DNA from: Hofstenia miamia
Lineage: Eukaryota; Xenacoelomorpha; Acoela
DNA length: 64,000 nucleotides
Reading direction: 5' to 3'
NCBI GenBank assembly: GCA_004352715.1
Contig: SCFE01000040.1
Location: forward strand, 808,302-872,301
Shown here: piece after piece, positions 1 through 10,861 of the stretch
How the letters are laid out: each line of letters opens with the position of its first letter
Position numbering within the stretch: position 1 is the first letter of the stretch
The notes under the pieces: model-generated
Told to the model about the DNA's origin: nothing
Seen by the model: only the letters and a program-made list of their open reading frames with translations
Database searches by the model: none
Program-made: the position numbers and the translations under genes

Positions 1-25
1 TATATATATATATATATATATATAT
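1..25. repeat. (TA)n microsatellite
   Basis: The window opens inside an uninterrupted TA dinucleotide run. Similar TA runs recur throughout the window and often mark contig or gap edges. Confidence 0.9.
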
Positions 26-1685
26 GCAAATCATCCCTTGACTAAATGAATACATTCCTTAGCATGTTTAGTTTAAATTGACATTGGTCGCCTTTGTTCA
101 AAAATGGCATCCCAACTTTACTGAGTTAGCTTCGCCACTGTCTTAGTAACGAAGTCATTTCCATCATTTGATGATTTCTCTTCTAATTTTTCACCTCTTA
201 ATATGCTCCCAGTCCCGAAATCATTCAGCCGTGACAACATCAGACTTAGCGCGCAGCACGTCTGAACAGAACCTGGGTAGTCTGTCTTCAGAAAACTATA
301 TAGTTGATGTTATTTGTTTTCCAAATTTGCTTTGAATCACATCATTAATTTAAAATTAGCCAGATAAACAATTAGAATTTTTATAAAAAAATGGATTTTT
401 CATTTTAACAAATATTTCATATATTTTAGGAATAATTCTTATTACAAATGTTCGTCATAACAGGGAAGCAAATTTGCCAATAGATGCATCAATTCAATGA
501 TTTCCTAATTTCTTCAAGGCTTTGAGAAACCTATTTGAGAATGTGGTAAAAATCGATATCATCATAATGGATACGTGGCATTTTAGGGGTAAACTGAAGC
601 ACATTTGGTAAAAAGTAATAAAAAAATTTAAATCGCAACTATGAAGCTGGTTTCAGTGGGAACTTCAAATGGCAGTGATTTAGACATCTGTACTCATCAG
701 CTATTGACATTAGTCATCTAATACTAGGCCTAGTTCGTAGTGTTTTGCTTTTTTAAATTTAACGCTGCCAGTGCCCACCCTGTGGCCCTTTATCTTCCAA
801 TGCCGGTGCTCGTCCGTTGGAATTCACCGGGCAGGAACGGGCGGCCCGGCCACCCGCCATCTATTGACAAAAACGTAAAATACTACGAAATTAAATCAAA
901 ATGCACAAAAGTACTATATAATTTTGTCTTTTAGTGAGAACCTTCTTAAGACTCCTATAAAATTTATTAATTCTATCAAAGATTACGCATAGAGATACTG
1001 TACCTCCCAGCGATTAAGTCGATTTTCTGGACCCAAAATATTCCTAAAATTTTAGGGGTCGGCTTATTGGCCGGGTGCATCCTTAATCCATATTTTCCGA
1101 GTCATCATTGTCGGTAACACGATATAGCAAAAGTATATACTGGTACATGCATAGTAATTTAAGCTAGTAGAACACTTTATTTATGATTTGGCTTTCTCCA
1201 TTTCTGTCATTTTATTACAGCAAATGTACGTCAAAATTTAAATATTTTTGCTGTAAATTATTAAATTTCTTTTTTAAAAGCAGCAAAAACTTACGTCATT
1301 ACAGCATATTAACTTATGATTATACCAGACTGTATTTGAACGGGGCATAGCATTTGTCCAGTTATTTGAGCGCCCAATGCCTGCTCGCCTGTCACAGAAA
1401 TGCCAGTGCCCGCCTGCCTTCCCTTCTGCCGGTCCGGCCATGCCCGCAAAACATTAGTAGTTCGGCCAAGTCGCCATTTTGATCGGTTTCACACTGACAT
1501 AACCCTACATATACGTAAACTTAATTGAAGACCTTGGGATATCGAAATATTTCTGCAATTTTATTTTCTCAGCAATACAAAATAGCAAGTAATAGGATGA
1601 TTACCTGAAATGTGCTTAGATATGCTTATGCTACTTTAACAAACTTTATCATACAGAGAGTTTTTAACCTTGATCTTTGTAAGCT
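26..1685. other. no gene seen; two GC-rich patches in AT-rich DNA
   Basis: No convincing exon was found. Two unusually GC-rich, CpG-containing patches stand out, at about 769-861 and 1368-1452. They share short phrases such as TGCCAGTGCCCGCC-like and GGCCCGGCCA/GGTCCGGCCA-like strings, so they may be two diverged copies of one small repeat. This is weak evidence and the patches have no assigned function. Confidence 0.4.
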
Positions 1686-2047
1686 TTAGGGGTGAAATAT
1701 TACATTATTATACTTTAAAAGATCGACACATGATTGTTTCATACCCAAATGTGAGGCAACTTGAAAGTACTTTCCATCTGTAATATGTTTAACATTTTCT
1801 GCCTTAGTAAGTCCATGAAAAATATATGGAGTAGCAATTTCCAAGAAAACGCCATATTTTCGTAGAACTTCTCCAATTTCCATATATGTCGACGCGTATA
1901 AAGGGGGAAGATAAACAAAATCTGAATAAGATTAGAAGGCCATTTCTTTCAGATTATCTTCATACTGCGTCAGAAACCTCTTAATATCTTCATCTTGATC
2001 AGTTCTAAGTTGATTTATGGCCTTAATAAGACTGCTTCTTCCATATC
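1686..2047 (-). pseudogene. truncated duplicate of the C-terminus of the 8954-10828 gene
   Basis: Read on the minus strand this encodes a close copy of the C-terminal ~115 residues of the glycosyltransferase-like protein at 8954-10828. Shared blocks include GEVLRKYGVFLEIATPYIFH and DGKYFQVASHLGMKQS. An in-frame TAA replaces a residue in the stretch KEMAF-stop-SYSDFVYLP, and the copy ends in a TA microsatellite about 120 codons into the homology. It has no N-terminal or catalytic region, so it is a dead fragment. It matches the intact gene closely enough that the duplication is probably fairly recent, or is an assembly haplotype remnant. Confidence 0.85.
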
Positions 2048-2052
2048 TCGGG

Positions 2053-2087
<35 letters not shown>
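2053..2087. repeat. (TA)n microsatellite at duplication breakpoint
   Basis: A TA run separates the truncated C-terminal copy (1686-2047) from a copy of the sequence that lies on the other side of the intact gene's end (8849-8997). It is the breakpoint of the rearranged duplicate. Confidence 0.9.
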
Positions 2088-2088
<1 letters not shown>

Positions 2089-2235
2089 CCTGATTTTTGC
2101 TATGTAAAATGCAGAAATCTTACATTTGGTGGGAAGCCAATATTATAATAATATCGGTAGTCATAGAAATGCAAAAAACTTTTTGAAGAGCTCTTAGATA
2201 TATTTATGCAGGTTTAATAAAAATAATTAAAAATT
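2088..2235. repeat. duplicate of 8849-8997
   Basis: About 150 bp closely matching 8849-8997 in the same orientation, with scattered substitutions. At 8.9 kb the segment runs directly into the stop codon of the intact gene. Here it lies on the other side of the C-terminal fragment, so the order is permuted. Confidence 0.8.
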
Positions 2236-2690
2236 TCAAATCCACACTGATACTTTGTTAAATGAGAAAACTCAAGTACTGGTTAATAATATCAAATTTA
2301 AGAAAACTTGCAATATGTTTAAGGTAATATCCCACAAGAACACTCAGGTACTATAATCATGATTTGAGTGATGAAATAGTACAAATTTTAAAGCACATGG
2401 CAGAGCTTAAATTACTTATTGAATTATGAATGCACAAACCTGCCATTATCATTGCTTTCCTAAATACATTTTGGTTTTTGCTGCACAAAGAGATATTTTA
2501 GATATTTCTATTCAATAATAAACTTTGAAAAATATGAGTTTTAAAAAATTGTCAATATATGCATCGTTACAGTCAATGTGCATTTAGAGCTTACAAAACG
2601 TGTATTACATTACAGAGACATGAAGCAAGGGCTAAATTCTCAGCAGACCCCCTATATCAGTCTTTTTTAAATTTCACTTTAATATTTTTT
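2236..2690. other. no gene seen
   Basis: AT-rich sequence without a supported exon, RNA gene or clear repeat. Confidence 0.4.
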
Positions 2691-3290
2691 TTCTGTAAAA
2701 ACTTGACGTCAAATATTTGGCAATATTTTGCGTTATTATTGACATGAGATTTTGTATAGCCTGCTTACATTAAAACTGTTTCTAGGAGTTATTGTATTTT
2801 TCTTAAGTCTAGGTTTTAGTTCATCTTCAGTATGCTTCATCATGAGCTTTCTATGCAATAGACAACAACGTGTCAAACTAGGTAAAACATTATCTAGTTT
2901 TTTAAGTATTGTACGTGGTGTACCTCAAGGGACTGTTTTAGGTCCTATACTTTTTGTACTATATGTCAATGATATGTCTGATCATATAAATTCTACTGCC
3001 TTATATCAATATATCTCCTGAATACAGCAAAAAATGCAATTATTTCGAGTAAACTATTACAAAAAGATATAGAGTCACTCTCAATTTAGTTTTCGCAAAA
3101 TTAATTACAAATAAATATTGACAAAACTGAATTTATAATATTTACTCCTTTTGACAATGCAATGTCACACAAAATTACTCTCAAAGTTTACAACACCACT
3201 ATGCATCAAAAAAATATGGTAAGTTTTTTAGGTGTAGAAATGGATGCTAACCTTAATTACTGCGTGATCAGCCCCACTACATAGTGTAAT
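2690..3290 (+). pseudogene. LINE reverse transcriptase fragment (copy 1)
   Basis: The plus frame shows the reverse-transcriptase block GVPQGTVLGPILFVLYVNDM, preceded by a thumb/palm-type segment with NRQQRVKLG. The following ALYQY should run into the YADD catalytic box, but the frame ends in a stop instead, so the aspartates are lost. Further C-terminal RT-like sequence (FLGVEMDANLNY) follows in the same general direction near 3215-3265. It is a broken fragment of a CR1/Jockey/L2-type non-LTR element. The same segment, with an identical translated block, recurs at 4098-4690 and inverted at 22160-22850. Confidence 0.8.
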
Positions 3291-3390
3291 TTGTAGAATG
3301 CCCTAAGATGGGTATTTACATTCGATATTAAATAAAACACATAAAAACAAAATATTTCACTTCTATTATTTACGTAACATAAATTGAACA

Positions 3391-3840
3391 AATGTTTTTT
3401 TAGTAATTTGATAATAATTTTGAAAATAAATAACATTATGTAATGACAAGAATAATTCTAAATTTTGAACTTTGGGACGTTAGATTTTTACGCCTCACAA
3501 CGTGTTGTGTTGTGTACAAAACAAATGTTAAAATTTTGCACAACACGCATCTGCAAGCTTGGAAATCCGGGTTAATTGAAATCTAAAATTTTTGTTTAAA
3601 CAGATAAATATTAAGCTATGTATAGAAATGACAATTTCTTAAAATATTTTAAATTTTTTGCAATATTGGTTAAAAATTGCTGCAAGGCACTTCATCTCGC
3701 AGGTATTTGAAATTTAGCCCTACCTAGTCTACAGCCCAAATGAAGACTTTATTGGTCTTGCCCATCCCGCGGCCCACATGGACTGGGTCAACCCATAGCC
3801 CGCGCCCATCTTTGATGTGTATGCATCTCATGACTCATGC
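3391..3840. repeat. repeat block A, copy 1, with GC-rich end
   Basis: A ~450-bp block that starts in AT-rich sequence (ATGTTTTTTTAGTAATT-like) and ends in a conspicuously GC-rich stretch at about 3735-3820 (CCCATCCCGCGGCCCACATG, then GGGTCAACCCATAGCCCG). It recurs at 7620-8085 in the same orientation and twice inverted, at about 21715-22150 and 20680-21124. The GC-rich stretch is almost unchanged in all copies. Confidence 0.8.
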
Positions 3841-4000
3841 TTTTACATTTAGCACAAATTATACACAATTGATGCATATATAGTATATTCCTTCCTTTGC
3901 ATACTATATCTTTGATTAATATTAATGCATGTTGAAATATACGTCTATACAAAATATAAAATATTACACCCAAGTGTTGGGTTTTACATCTATGAATTAT

Positions 4001-4001
4001 N
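4001..4001. other. single-N contig join
   Basis: A lone N. Sequence just right of it (4098-4690) repeats sequence left of it (2690-3290) almost exactly, which suggests two overlapping contigs or haplotypes laid end to end. Confidence 0.7.
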
Positions 4002-4097
4002 GAATTGAATACTCATTTGTTGAAATTCTTCGCTGTTAATAAATAATTTTACCTTTTGTATTTCCACTTTGGAGTGTACGTCAGTCTTTCTTACTTT

Positions 4098-4690
4098 AAA
4101 ATTTATTTTTCTGTAAAAACTTGACGTCAAATATTTGGCAATATTTTGCGTTATTATTGACATGAGATTTTGTATAGCCTGCTTACATTAAAACTGTTTC
4201 TAGGAGTTATTGTATTTTTCTTAAGTCTAGGTTTTAGTTCATCTTCAGTATGCTTCATCATGAGCTTTCTATGCAATAGACAACAACGTGTCAAACTAGG
4301 TAAAACATTATCTAGTTTTTTAAGTATTGTACGTGGTGTACCTCAAGGGACTGTTTTAGGTCCTATACTTTTTGTACTATATGTCAATGATATGTCTGAT
4401 CATATAAATTCTACTGCCTTATATCAATATATCTCCTGAATACAGCAAAAAATGCAATTATTTCGAGTAAACTATTACAAAAAGATATAGAGTCACTCTC
4501 AATTTAGTTTTCGCAAAATTAATTACAAATAAATATTGACAAAACTGAATTTATAATATTTACTTCTATTGACAATGCAACGTCACAAAAAATTTCTTTC
4601 AAAAAAATCATCTTGTCAAACGATGTTTATTAATGTGTATTCTATATATTGCGTAATCTTTTCAGCAAATAGTAAAGTGTATCGTTCAAC
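4098..4690 (+). pseudogene. LINE reverse transcriptase fragment (copy 2)
   Basis: Near-identical second copy of the RT fragment at 2690-3290, with the same GVPQGTVLGPILF block and the same stop just before the expected YADD box. The two copies diverge after about 4565. This copy lacks the FLGVEMD segment and instead joins a shared tail at about 4694-4765 that also occurs at 3291-3350. It is non-functional and may be an unmerged allele rather than a second insertion. Confidence 0.75.
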
Positions 4691-4769
4691 TACATAGTGT
4701 AATTTGTAGAATGCCCTAAGATGGGTATTTACATTCGATATTAAATAAAACACATAAAAACAAAACCAT

Positions 4770-7020
4770 TAACACTTCGAAATACAAAAAACTCTGACTA
4801 TACAACAAGGAATTGTCGAATTTACGTGTATGTACGTTTTTCTTTCTCCCTTTTTAAAGTTTATACTAAAACTGTCATGAAGTTGGCATTTTGTTCGATT
4901 CTTATGACATAAAGATATTTTCATTTTAACACATTATTCAGTTTTCACAATGATTCAAGTGGTGACGGCCGAATTCATTCAATAATGTAAGGTATTTTTA
5001 CATTTTAAAAAGTTAATATTATTAACTTTGTTTCATATGATTACAAAATAATATACAAATTTCACAATGTTTTTACACGTTTAACATTTTTGCTAACAAA
5101 AATTTAAATTAGACTTGATGAAAATCATTTTTTAAAAGAGAATTATGTACTATATGTATGTTTAAATTTATTTTATATAGCTTTGATGTTCATCTTCAAT
5201 TTAAACATTTTGCTTCTTTTCATGCAAACTGTTTACGACTATGTGTTTTGTAAAATCAATCAGTTTAATCATTTTTGCGTCAAAGTATTTTTTTATGAAA
5301 ATGTGTTAGTCTTTTTGTAAATAAAAATGTTTTGCGAGTTTCATGACATCTAATTGATTCGTTTTTGAGATGCCGCTATGTATTCATTTGCGATTATCAA
5401 AATTTACGAATTGACTGAAGAAAAACGTGAATGTTAACGCTTTCTCAATAATTATAAAGTTTTAATTTTAAAATTCATAAACTATTACACAACTGCAAGT
5501 ACTTTAACAATCATTGATTTGTAGAATGTCTTAAAATTTATATTTAAATTAAATATCCCAAAGATAAATAATTTTTTTCGAAGGGACAAAACAAATCACC
5601 AAAAGGAAATTAAATATCCTAAAGGCAAATAATTTTTTCAAAAAGAAAAAACAAATCATCAACGCAAATGGAAAAACGTCAGAAAAGGAATGTAAGTCAC
5701 AAAAGTGAAAAATATCGGAAAAATGTAAGTCTACAAATGTGGAAAAGTCGTATACCGGGTATTTATTTAATTCTTAATATATAAGACACCAATAAAATTT
5801 TAAAATTTAAGCAATTTCTTATAATATAAAATTTATATTTTTAAAAGTTTTGTATATATGTGTATCAAAAAATGCTAATAACCAATTTACAACACTAATA
5901 AGAAAAATATAAAAATTCCTACTTGCAATATTTTATTCTTGAATTCAATGAAAAAAACGTATTGAAAATATATTTATTTCATTTGTATCAGAGATGGTGA
6001 TTGATAAATAGTTTTACTTTATTAACATTTTAGTTTTGCAGCATCTTTCATTTACATAATTGTATAAATTGGGAAAATCATGTTGTTTTCCAACTTGTGA
6101 AAAAATTCTAGTTTTATATCATTTGAAAGTGTTTTATTTAATTATTATAATTGTAAAGTGATTTCATGTTTGGGAGATATCAATCTTTATGATTGGATAC
6201 ATTTTTTACAGTTGAACAATATAATATTGATAAAACCACGTAATATTGACATTGTCTATGAAAGCATGCAACTTTATACATAGAGCGGATTAATGGAATT
6301 TCCCATTGATGAAAGACAACTACTCTGAAAGATTTCAAACTTTTTGGTGGGTTATTTTTATAATTAACTATCAGATAGTGTTTTGATTATTAACGCTTTT
6401 TTGTAATATGATCTCTAGTTAGTTTTACAGATATTTCTTTTAAAACAGAATCAATTTTATTTTAATAAATTGCTGCGAATTTGCAGTCCAATGTTAAATT
6501 AATTATAGACTTTATCATAAATAGAAACGTCGTTTGTTTGTAAATACACATTTTTAATTGAATTTGTTTAAACTTTTATTTATCATGTGTTTTATACTGT
6601 GATATATCACTTAATTTATTAGTCATTCATTTAGATATGATCGTGTGAAATTCATAATGTGCAAATACACATTGCATTTGTTTCCTACAGAATTCCCTCA
6701 ACAACAATGATGATAAACTAACACAACAGACAAATTCAATAGTAAAATATATATGGTCATTATAAGCAAAGTGTAGAATAAATTACATTTTTGTCTTGTC
6801 TTAAACACATATGTGGGTTTTACCACGTATGCTTATTAAATATTAGAAATTGTGAGTTTTGCATAAAATAGTTTTTGGTTTTTTCCGAAAAATTATTTTG
6901 CTTTTTTACCAAAACAAGTCATTATGCTTCTAACAAGTATTATTATCTCTCTGATTCAAACATTTGTTATTTTACAGGTTGAAGATTGCACAATGCTAAA
7001 CTTCATCACTCAGAGCCATT
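4770..7020. other. no gene seen
   Basis: About 2.2 kb of very AT-rich sequence. No exon with splice sites, RT or transposase motif, or RNA gene was recognised. A short local duplication occurs near 5540-5660, where AAATATCC-AAAG-CAAATAATTTTTTC phrases appear twice. Confidence 0.4.
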
Positions 7021-7028
7021 GTGTAATG

Positions 7029-7190
7029 CATGCTTTTACATTTAGCACAAATTATACACAATTGATGAATATATAGTATATTCCTTCCTTTGCATACTAT
7101 ATCTTTGATTAATATTAATGCATGTTGAAATATACGTCTATGCAAAATATAAAATGTTATACCCAAGTGTTGGGTTTTACATCTATGAAT
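7029..7190. repeat. repeat shared with 3838-4000 and 21549-21715
   Basis: About 160 bp beginning GCTTTTACATTTAGCACAAA and ending at a TCTATGAATTAT phrase. It matches 3838-4000 in the same orientation and the 21549-21715 region inverted. It belongs to the same composite repeat as blocks A and the RT fragments. Confidence 0.75.
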
Positions 7191-7286
7191 TATTTTCCTT
7201 AATACAGTGTTGCATAATTAAAAACATTGTTACAATGAACATGTCATAACTATATTAACAGAAGCAAATACGTCAGTTTGCCTAAA

Positions 7287-7535
7287 AAATAAAAACTTCA
7301 TCAAAAATTAATTTTAACTTTGTCAAACGTTTCTTGTCATCAATTATATCACTTTGCCATAATCCTAGTTATCACAAATAAAAACTTCGTCAAAAAATTA
7401 TTATGCTCAATTTAATATTGTCAAAACATTTCTTGTCATCAATTATATCACCTTGCCCAAAATCTAGAAATCAAAAATAAAAACTTTGTCAAAAAATTAA
7501 TTCGTCAAATTCAAATTGTCAAATATATTCCGTTG
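7287..7535. repeat. short tandem array of a ~95-bp unit
   Basis: Three successive imperfect units start AAATAAAAACTT at about 7287, 7377 and 7475, each followed by a GTCAAA-rich stretch; the first two also carry TTTCTTGTCATCAATTATAT. The third is truncated. The array is also present inverted at about 21225-21455. Confidence 0.75.
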
Positions 7536-7619
7536 CTAGATGGCGTCAAAAAGAAGTGCGTCATGTCCACATGGCAAATAGTCCCAATGTAATGGGGTCT
7601 GTCCATTCTTAACTACTCA

Positions 7620-8085
7620 AATGTTTTTTTTAGTAATTTAATAATAATTTTGAAAATAAATAACATTATGTAATGACAAGAATAATTCAAAATTTTGAAC
7701 TTTGGGACGTTAGATTTTTACGCCCACACAACGTGTTGTGTTGTGTACAAAACAAATGTTAAAATTTTGCACAACACGCATCTGCAAGCTTGGAAATCCG
7801 GGTTAATTGAAATCTAAAATTTTTGTTTAAACAGATAAATATTAAGCTATGTATAGAATTGAAAATTTCCTAAAAAATATTAAAAAATTTTTGCAATATA
7901 CTGTTTTGGTTAAAAATTGCAGCAAGGCACTTCATCTCGCAGGTAATTTGAAATTTAGCCCTGCCTAGTCTACAGCACAAATGAATACTTTATTGGTCTT
8001 GCCCATCCCGCGGCCCACATGGACTGGGTCAACCCATAGCCCGCGCCCATCTTTGATGTGTATGCATCTCATGACTCACAAAGTA
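7620..8085. repeat. repeat block A, copy 2
   Basis: Second direct copy of block A, including the GC-rich end at about 7990-8065. It differs from copy 1 by scattered substitutions and small indels. It is followed by about 130 bp (8085-8215) that reappears inverted at 20546-20690. Confidence 0.8.
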
Positions 8086-8219
8086 TATAAACATTTCTTA
8101 AGCCCTAAAATTCATCTGCTGACTGTTTCCAGAATATCGAAATGCAAATCAATATTTTCTATGTCTATTCATTCCTTGTATGTTTTACTTGTAGACTGTA
8201 CGGGGTTGAGTGCACACTA

Positions 8220-8830
8220 ATTTATTTTGATTACTTAGACGTTGTAATCCCACAAACAGATAAAACCTTGATTCATAATGGAAGTAATCTTAATTGATCA
8301 TATTTGATCATAAATTGCAGCAGAATTACGATATAATCAGTAAATTTAAGAATATCTAAAGATCTATAACCATCATGATAATTCCCTTCTATTAGTTAAT
8401 CATTAAAACATGTACTTCAATATCAACGACTACATGAGTTCAATGCCATCAAATGCAATAAAAAATCAGAATTTTAAAACACACACACATTATTAGTTTA
8501 CACTTGCGGTTACACTGCTTAAATTTTTTATGTTTATGCTGATATATATTAAGTATTCTGGTGGTTATTCACATAAACATTTGATATTGCTATTTAAATA
8601 AAGCAAAAACACCCTTCAACAATTACAAGTGTGTAGAAAGAGCGAGTAATAAATATTGAAACAAAATATTTTTGAAAAATGAAAGCAGATGTGAAAATTT
8701 TTAATATATCTTTGTCTTTGAATAGTGTTAATATTTTGTAGCAAAAAAAATTTTCTTGGTTTTTTAGTCTTTGTGGAATTTTACTCGCCTCACTAGAAGC
8801 ATAAATCGACGTTTCCGTAGTATAGACAAC
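8220..8830. other. no gene seen
   Basis: AT-rich intergenic sequence with a short TA run at about 8831-8848. Nothing recognisable. Confidence 0.4.
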
Positions 8831-8953
8831 GATATATATATATATATTTCCCGATTTTTGCTATGGAAAATGCAGAAATCTTACATTTGGCGGGAAGACA
8901 ATATTATAATAATATCAGTAGTCATAGAAATGCAAAAACTTTTTGAAGAGCAC

Positions 8954-10828
8954 TTAGATATTTTTATGCAGGTTTAATAAAAATAATTGAAAATTTTGTA
9001 GATATTTACAAAATAGACTATAATAAACAGAGTCTTTTTCCTTAATCTTTGTAAGCTTTAGAGGATGGAATATTACATTATCGTATTTTAGATATCGAAC
9101 ATATGATTGCTTCATACCCAAATGTGAGGCAACTTGAAAGTACTTTCCATCTGTAACATGTTTAATATTTTCGATCTTAGTAAGACCATGAAAAATATAG
9201 GGAGTGGCAATTTCCAAGAATACCCCATATTTTCGGAGAACTTCTCCAATTTTCATATAAGTTGACGCGTATAAAGAGGGAAGATACACAAAATCTGAAA
9301 ACGATTGGAATGCCATTTCTTTTAAATTATCCTCGTATTGCGCCAGAAACCTCATAATTTCTTCATCCTGATCTGTTCTAAGTTGATTTATGGCTTTAAT
9401 AATCATGACTGCGCCATAACCCAAGTGATTCCATGGTCGCCAAATTGAATATTTCGTAAATTCCATTTTTGGTACAATGCTTTCTTGCAAATAGAGGCTT
9501 GACAAGTTGTGTCTTTCAAAAGACCATGGTTGCAATATTGCATCATCACTCAGAAGGATGTATCCTTCCACTTGATAACCACATCTCACAGCTTTTGTCA
9601 GGCATTCATATGAAGTAATGCCATTATTTGGTGTTGCATTAACATAAGTGCTTCCTGCAAAAATATTTTTTTCACCTATTTTTGGAGGACCACAATAGAT
9701 TATGTGAATAAAAAATGGATGATATAAGATTTCCATAAATTTTTTAATTGTTGAATAACCTTTTTTATATCTAAATTCCATTATTAAAAGAACATTTCTT
9801 ATGGGCTCAACATCAATGTTAATGTCCTTAAATCTATGATTTAGATTACAATCAAGTTTTTCATCATCTAACTTAAAAAACTTTGAAGGTGTGTAGATGC
9901 TTGGCGGTCTATATTCAACAGTTTCTATAATATTACTTCTAAATGAAGGGCTTTGGCATATACCTGATAGAGGAACTATTGAAACCTTAGCTTGATCAAA
10001 CGAAGCATCCAACTGTAATATATTGTCATGAACATAGAAAGGGGATCTGTATGTTACAAGAAAACGAGATTCACTTAGTCCAGATTTCATGATTATAAAA
10101 TCACTTTCCAAAATGCTCTCACTTTCAAATTTTTCAAATCCAATTGTTATAGATGGTTGGCCATTAACTATATGCTCATGTGAATGATAGAGATATTGTA
10201 CGATGGCAGAACTGTGCTGACATGTTATCAGAGGTTGCAATGTTTCACAATTCTGACTTTGCTCAGCATTATATATACAGTTTAATATGTTGTTCATTGT
10301 GATGTTCTTAAGTCTCTTGTTTAGTAATAAGTTGTCACGTGGATTGAAGGTGGATGACATTCCATCTAAAATAGAAGAACGGCTTTTGCTTTTTGCAATG
10401 GTTGAATCTGAATTTAGAACTACGACTTTTGGAATGCAATTATTAGTTTTCATAAAATCAATTACTTCAAGAATAATGGCAGAGAACTTTTCTCTTGATT
10501 GAAACTTGCTTATTTTAATCACTGGAAAAGGATAGTCAGGCAGTCGAGCAGCATAATCATGTTGCAGTAGGATAACTGTGTGATGTTTCCCCAAGCAGAG
10601 TTTGTCCATTTGATTTTGTAAGCTTTCATAATGATTTTGATCCAGACTGATGTGCTGCAGATGAATGTATTGTAAACCACAGACAAGTATGCAAAAAACA
10701 ATAACCAAACTGTATACCTTCGCTGTCGTTTTCTTTGACCTAAACAGAAATTTTTTTTCATTGCTAATATGTACATTTATATTTGTAAGTCTTAATGAAA
10801 TGTTGAATTTTCTCACTTCATATTCCAT
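8954..10828 (-). CDS. putative type II membrane glycosyltransferase-like protein (DUF288/STELLO-like)
   Basis: A single uninterrupted ORF. The first ATG gives 624 aa; the open frame extends 11 codons further upstream only through a TTG, next to a possible splice acceptor, so a 5' non-coding exon is possible. Residues about 38-56 (VYSLVIVFCILVCGLQYI) form one hydrophobic segment after a basic N-terminus, as in type II Golgi/ER membrane proteins. The rest is lumen-like. A conserved-looking core at about residues 345-455 has EFRYKKGYST, HPFFIHIIYCGP, ITSYECLTKA and GYILLSDDAILQPW. The acidic DD in the last of these resembles the metal-binding site of glycosyltransferases. From memory this pattern fits the DUF288/STELLO-like group of uncharacterised animal proteins, but I cannot confirm the family. 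Its length, lack of stops and a decayed duplicate at 1686-2047 support a real gene. Substrate and pathway are unknown. Confidence 0.75.
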   Translation of the reverse strand: MEYEVRKFNISLRLTNINVHISNEKKFLFRSKKTTAKVYSLVIVFCILVCGLQYIHLQHISLDQNHYESLQNQMDKLCLGKHHTVILLQHDYAARLPDYPFPVIKISKFQSREKFSAIILEVIDFMKTNNCIPKVVVLNSDSTIAKSKSRSSILDGMSSTFNPRDNLLLNKRLKNITMNNILNCIYNAEQSQNCETLQPLITCQHSSAIVQYLYHSHEHIVNGQPSITIGFEKFESESILESDFIIMKSGLSESRFLVTYRSPFYVHDNILQLDASFDQAKVSIVPLSGICQSPSFRSNIIETVEYRPPSIYTPSKFFKLDDEKLDCNLNHRFKDINIDVEPIRNVLLIMEFRYKKGYSTIKKFMEILYHPFFIHIIYCGPPKIGEKNIFAGSTYVNATPNNGITSYECLTKAVRCGYQVEGYILLSDDAILQPWSFERHNLSSLYLQESIVPKMEFTKYSIWRPWNHLGYGAVMIIKAINQLRTDQDEEIMRFLAQYEDNLKEMAFQSFSDFVYLPSLYASTYMKIGEVLRKYGVFLEIATPYIFHGLTKIENIKHVTDGKYFQVASHLGMKQSYVRYLKYDNVIFHPLKLTKIKEKDSVYYSLFCKYLQNFQLFLLNLHKNI

Positions 10829-10861
10829 GTAATTTAGTAATTTCCTATTGGCATCAAACAA

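Noticed and set aside
740-934. 64-aa ORF over a GC-rich patch
   Set aside because: Its Pro/Arg-rich composition merely reflects the GC-rich repeat, and no splice or homology evidence supports it.
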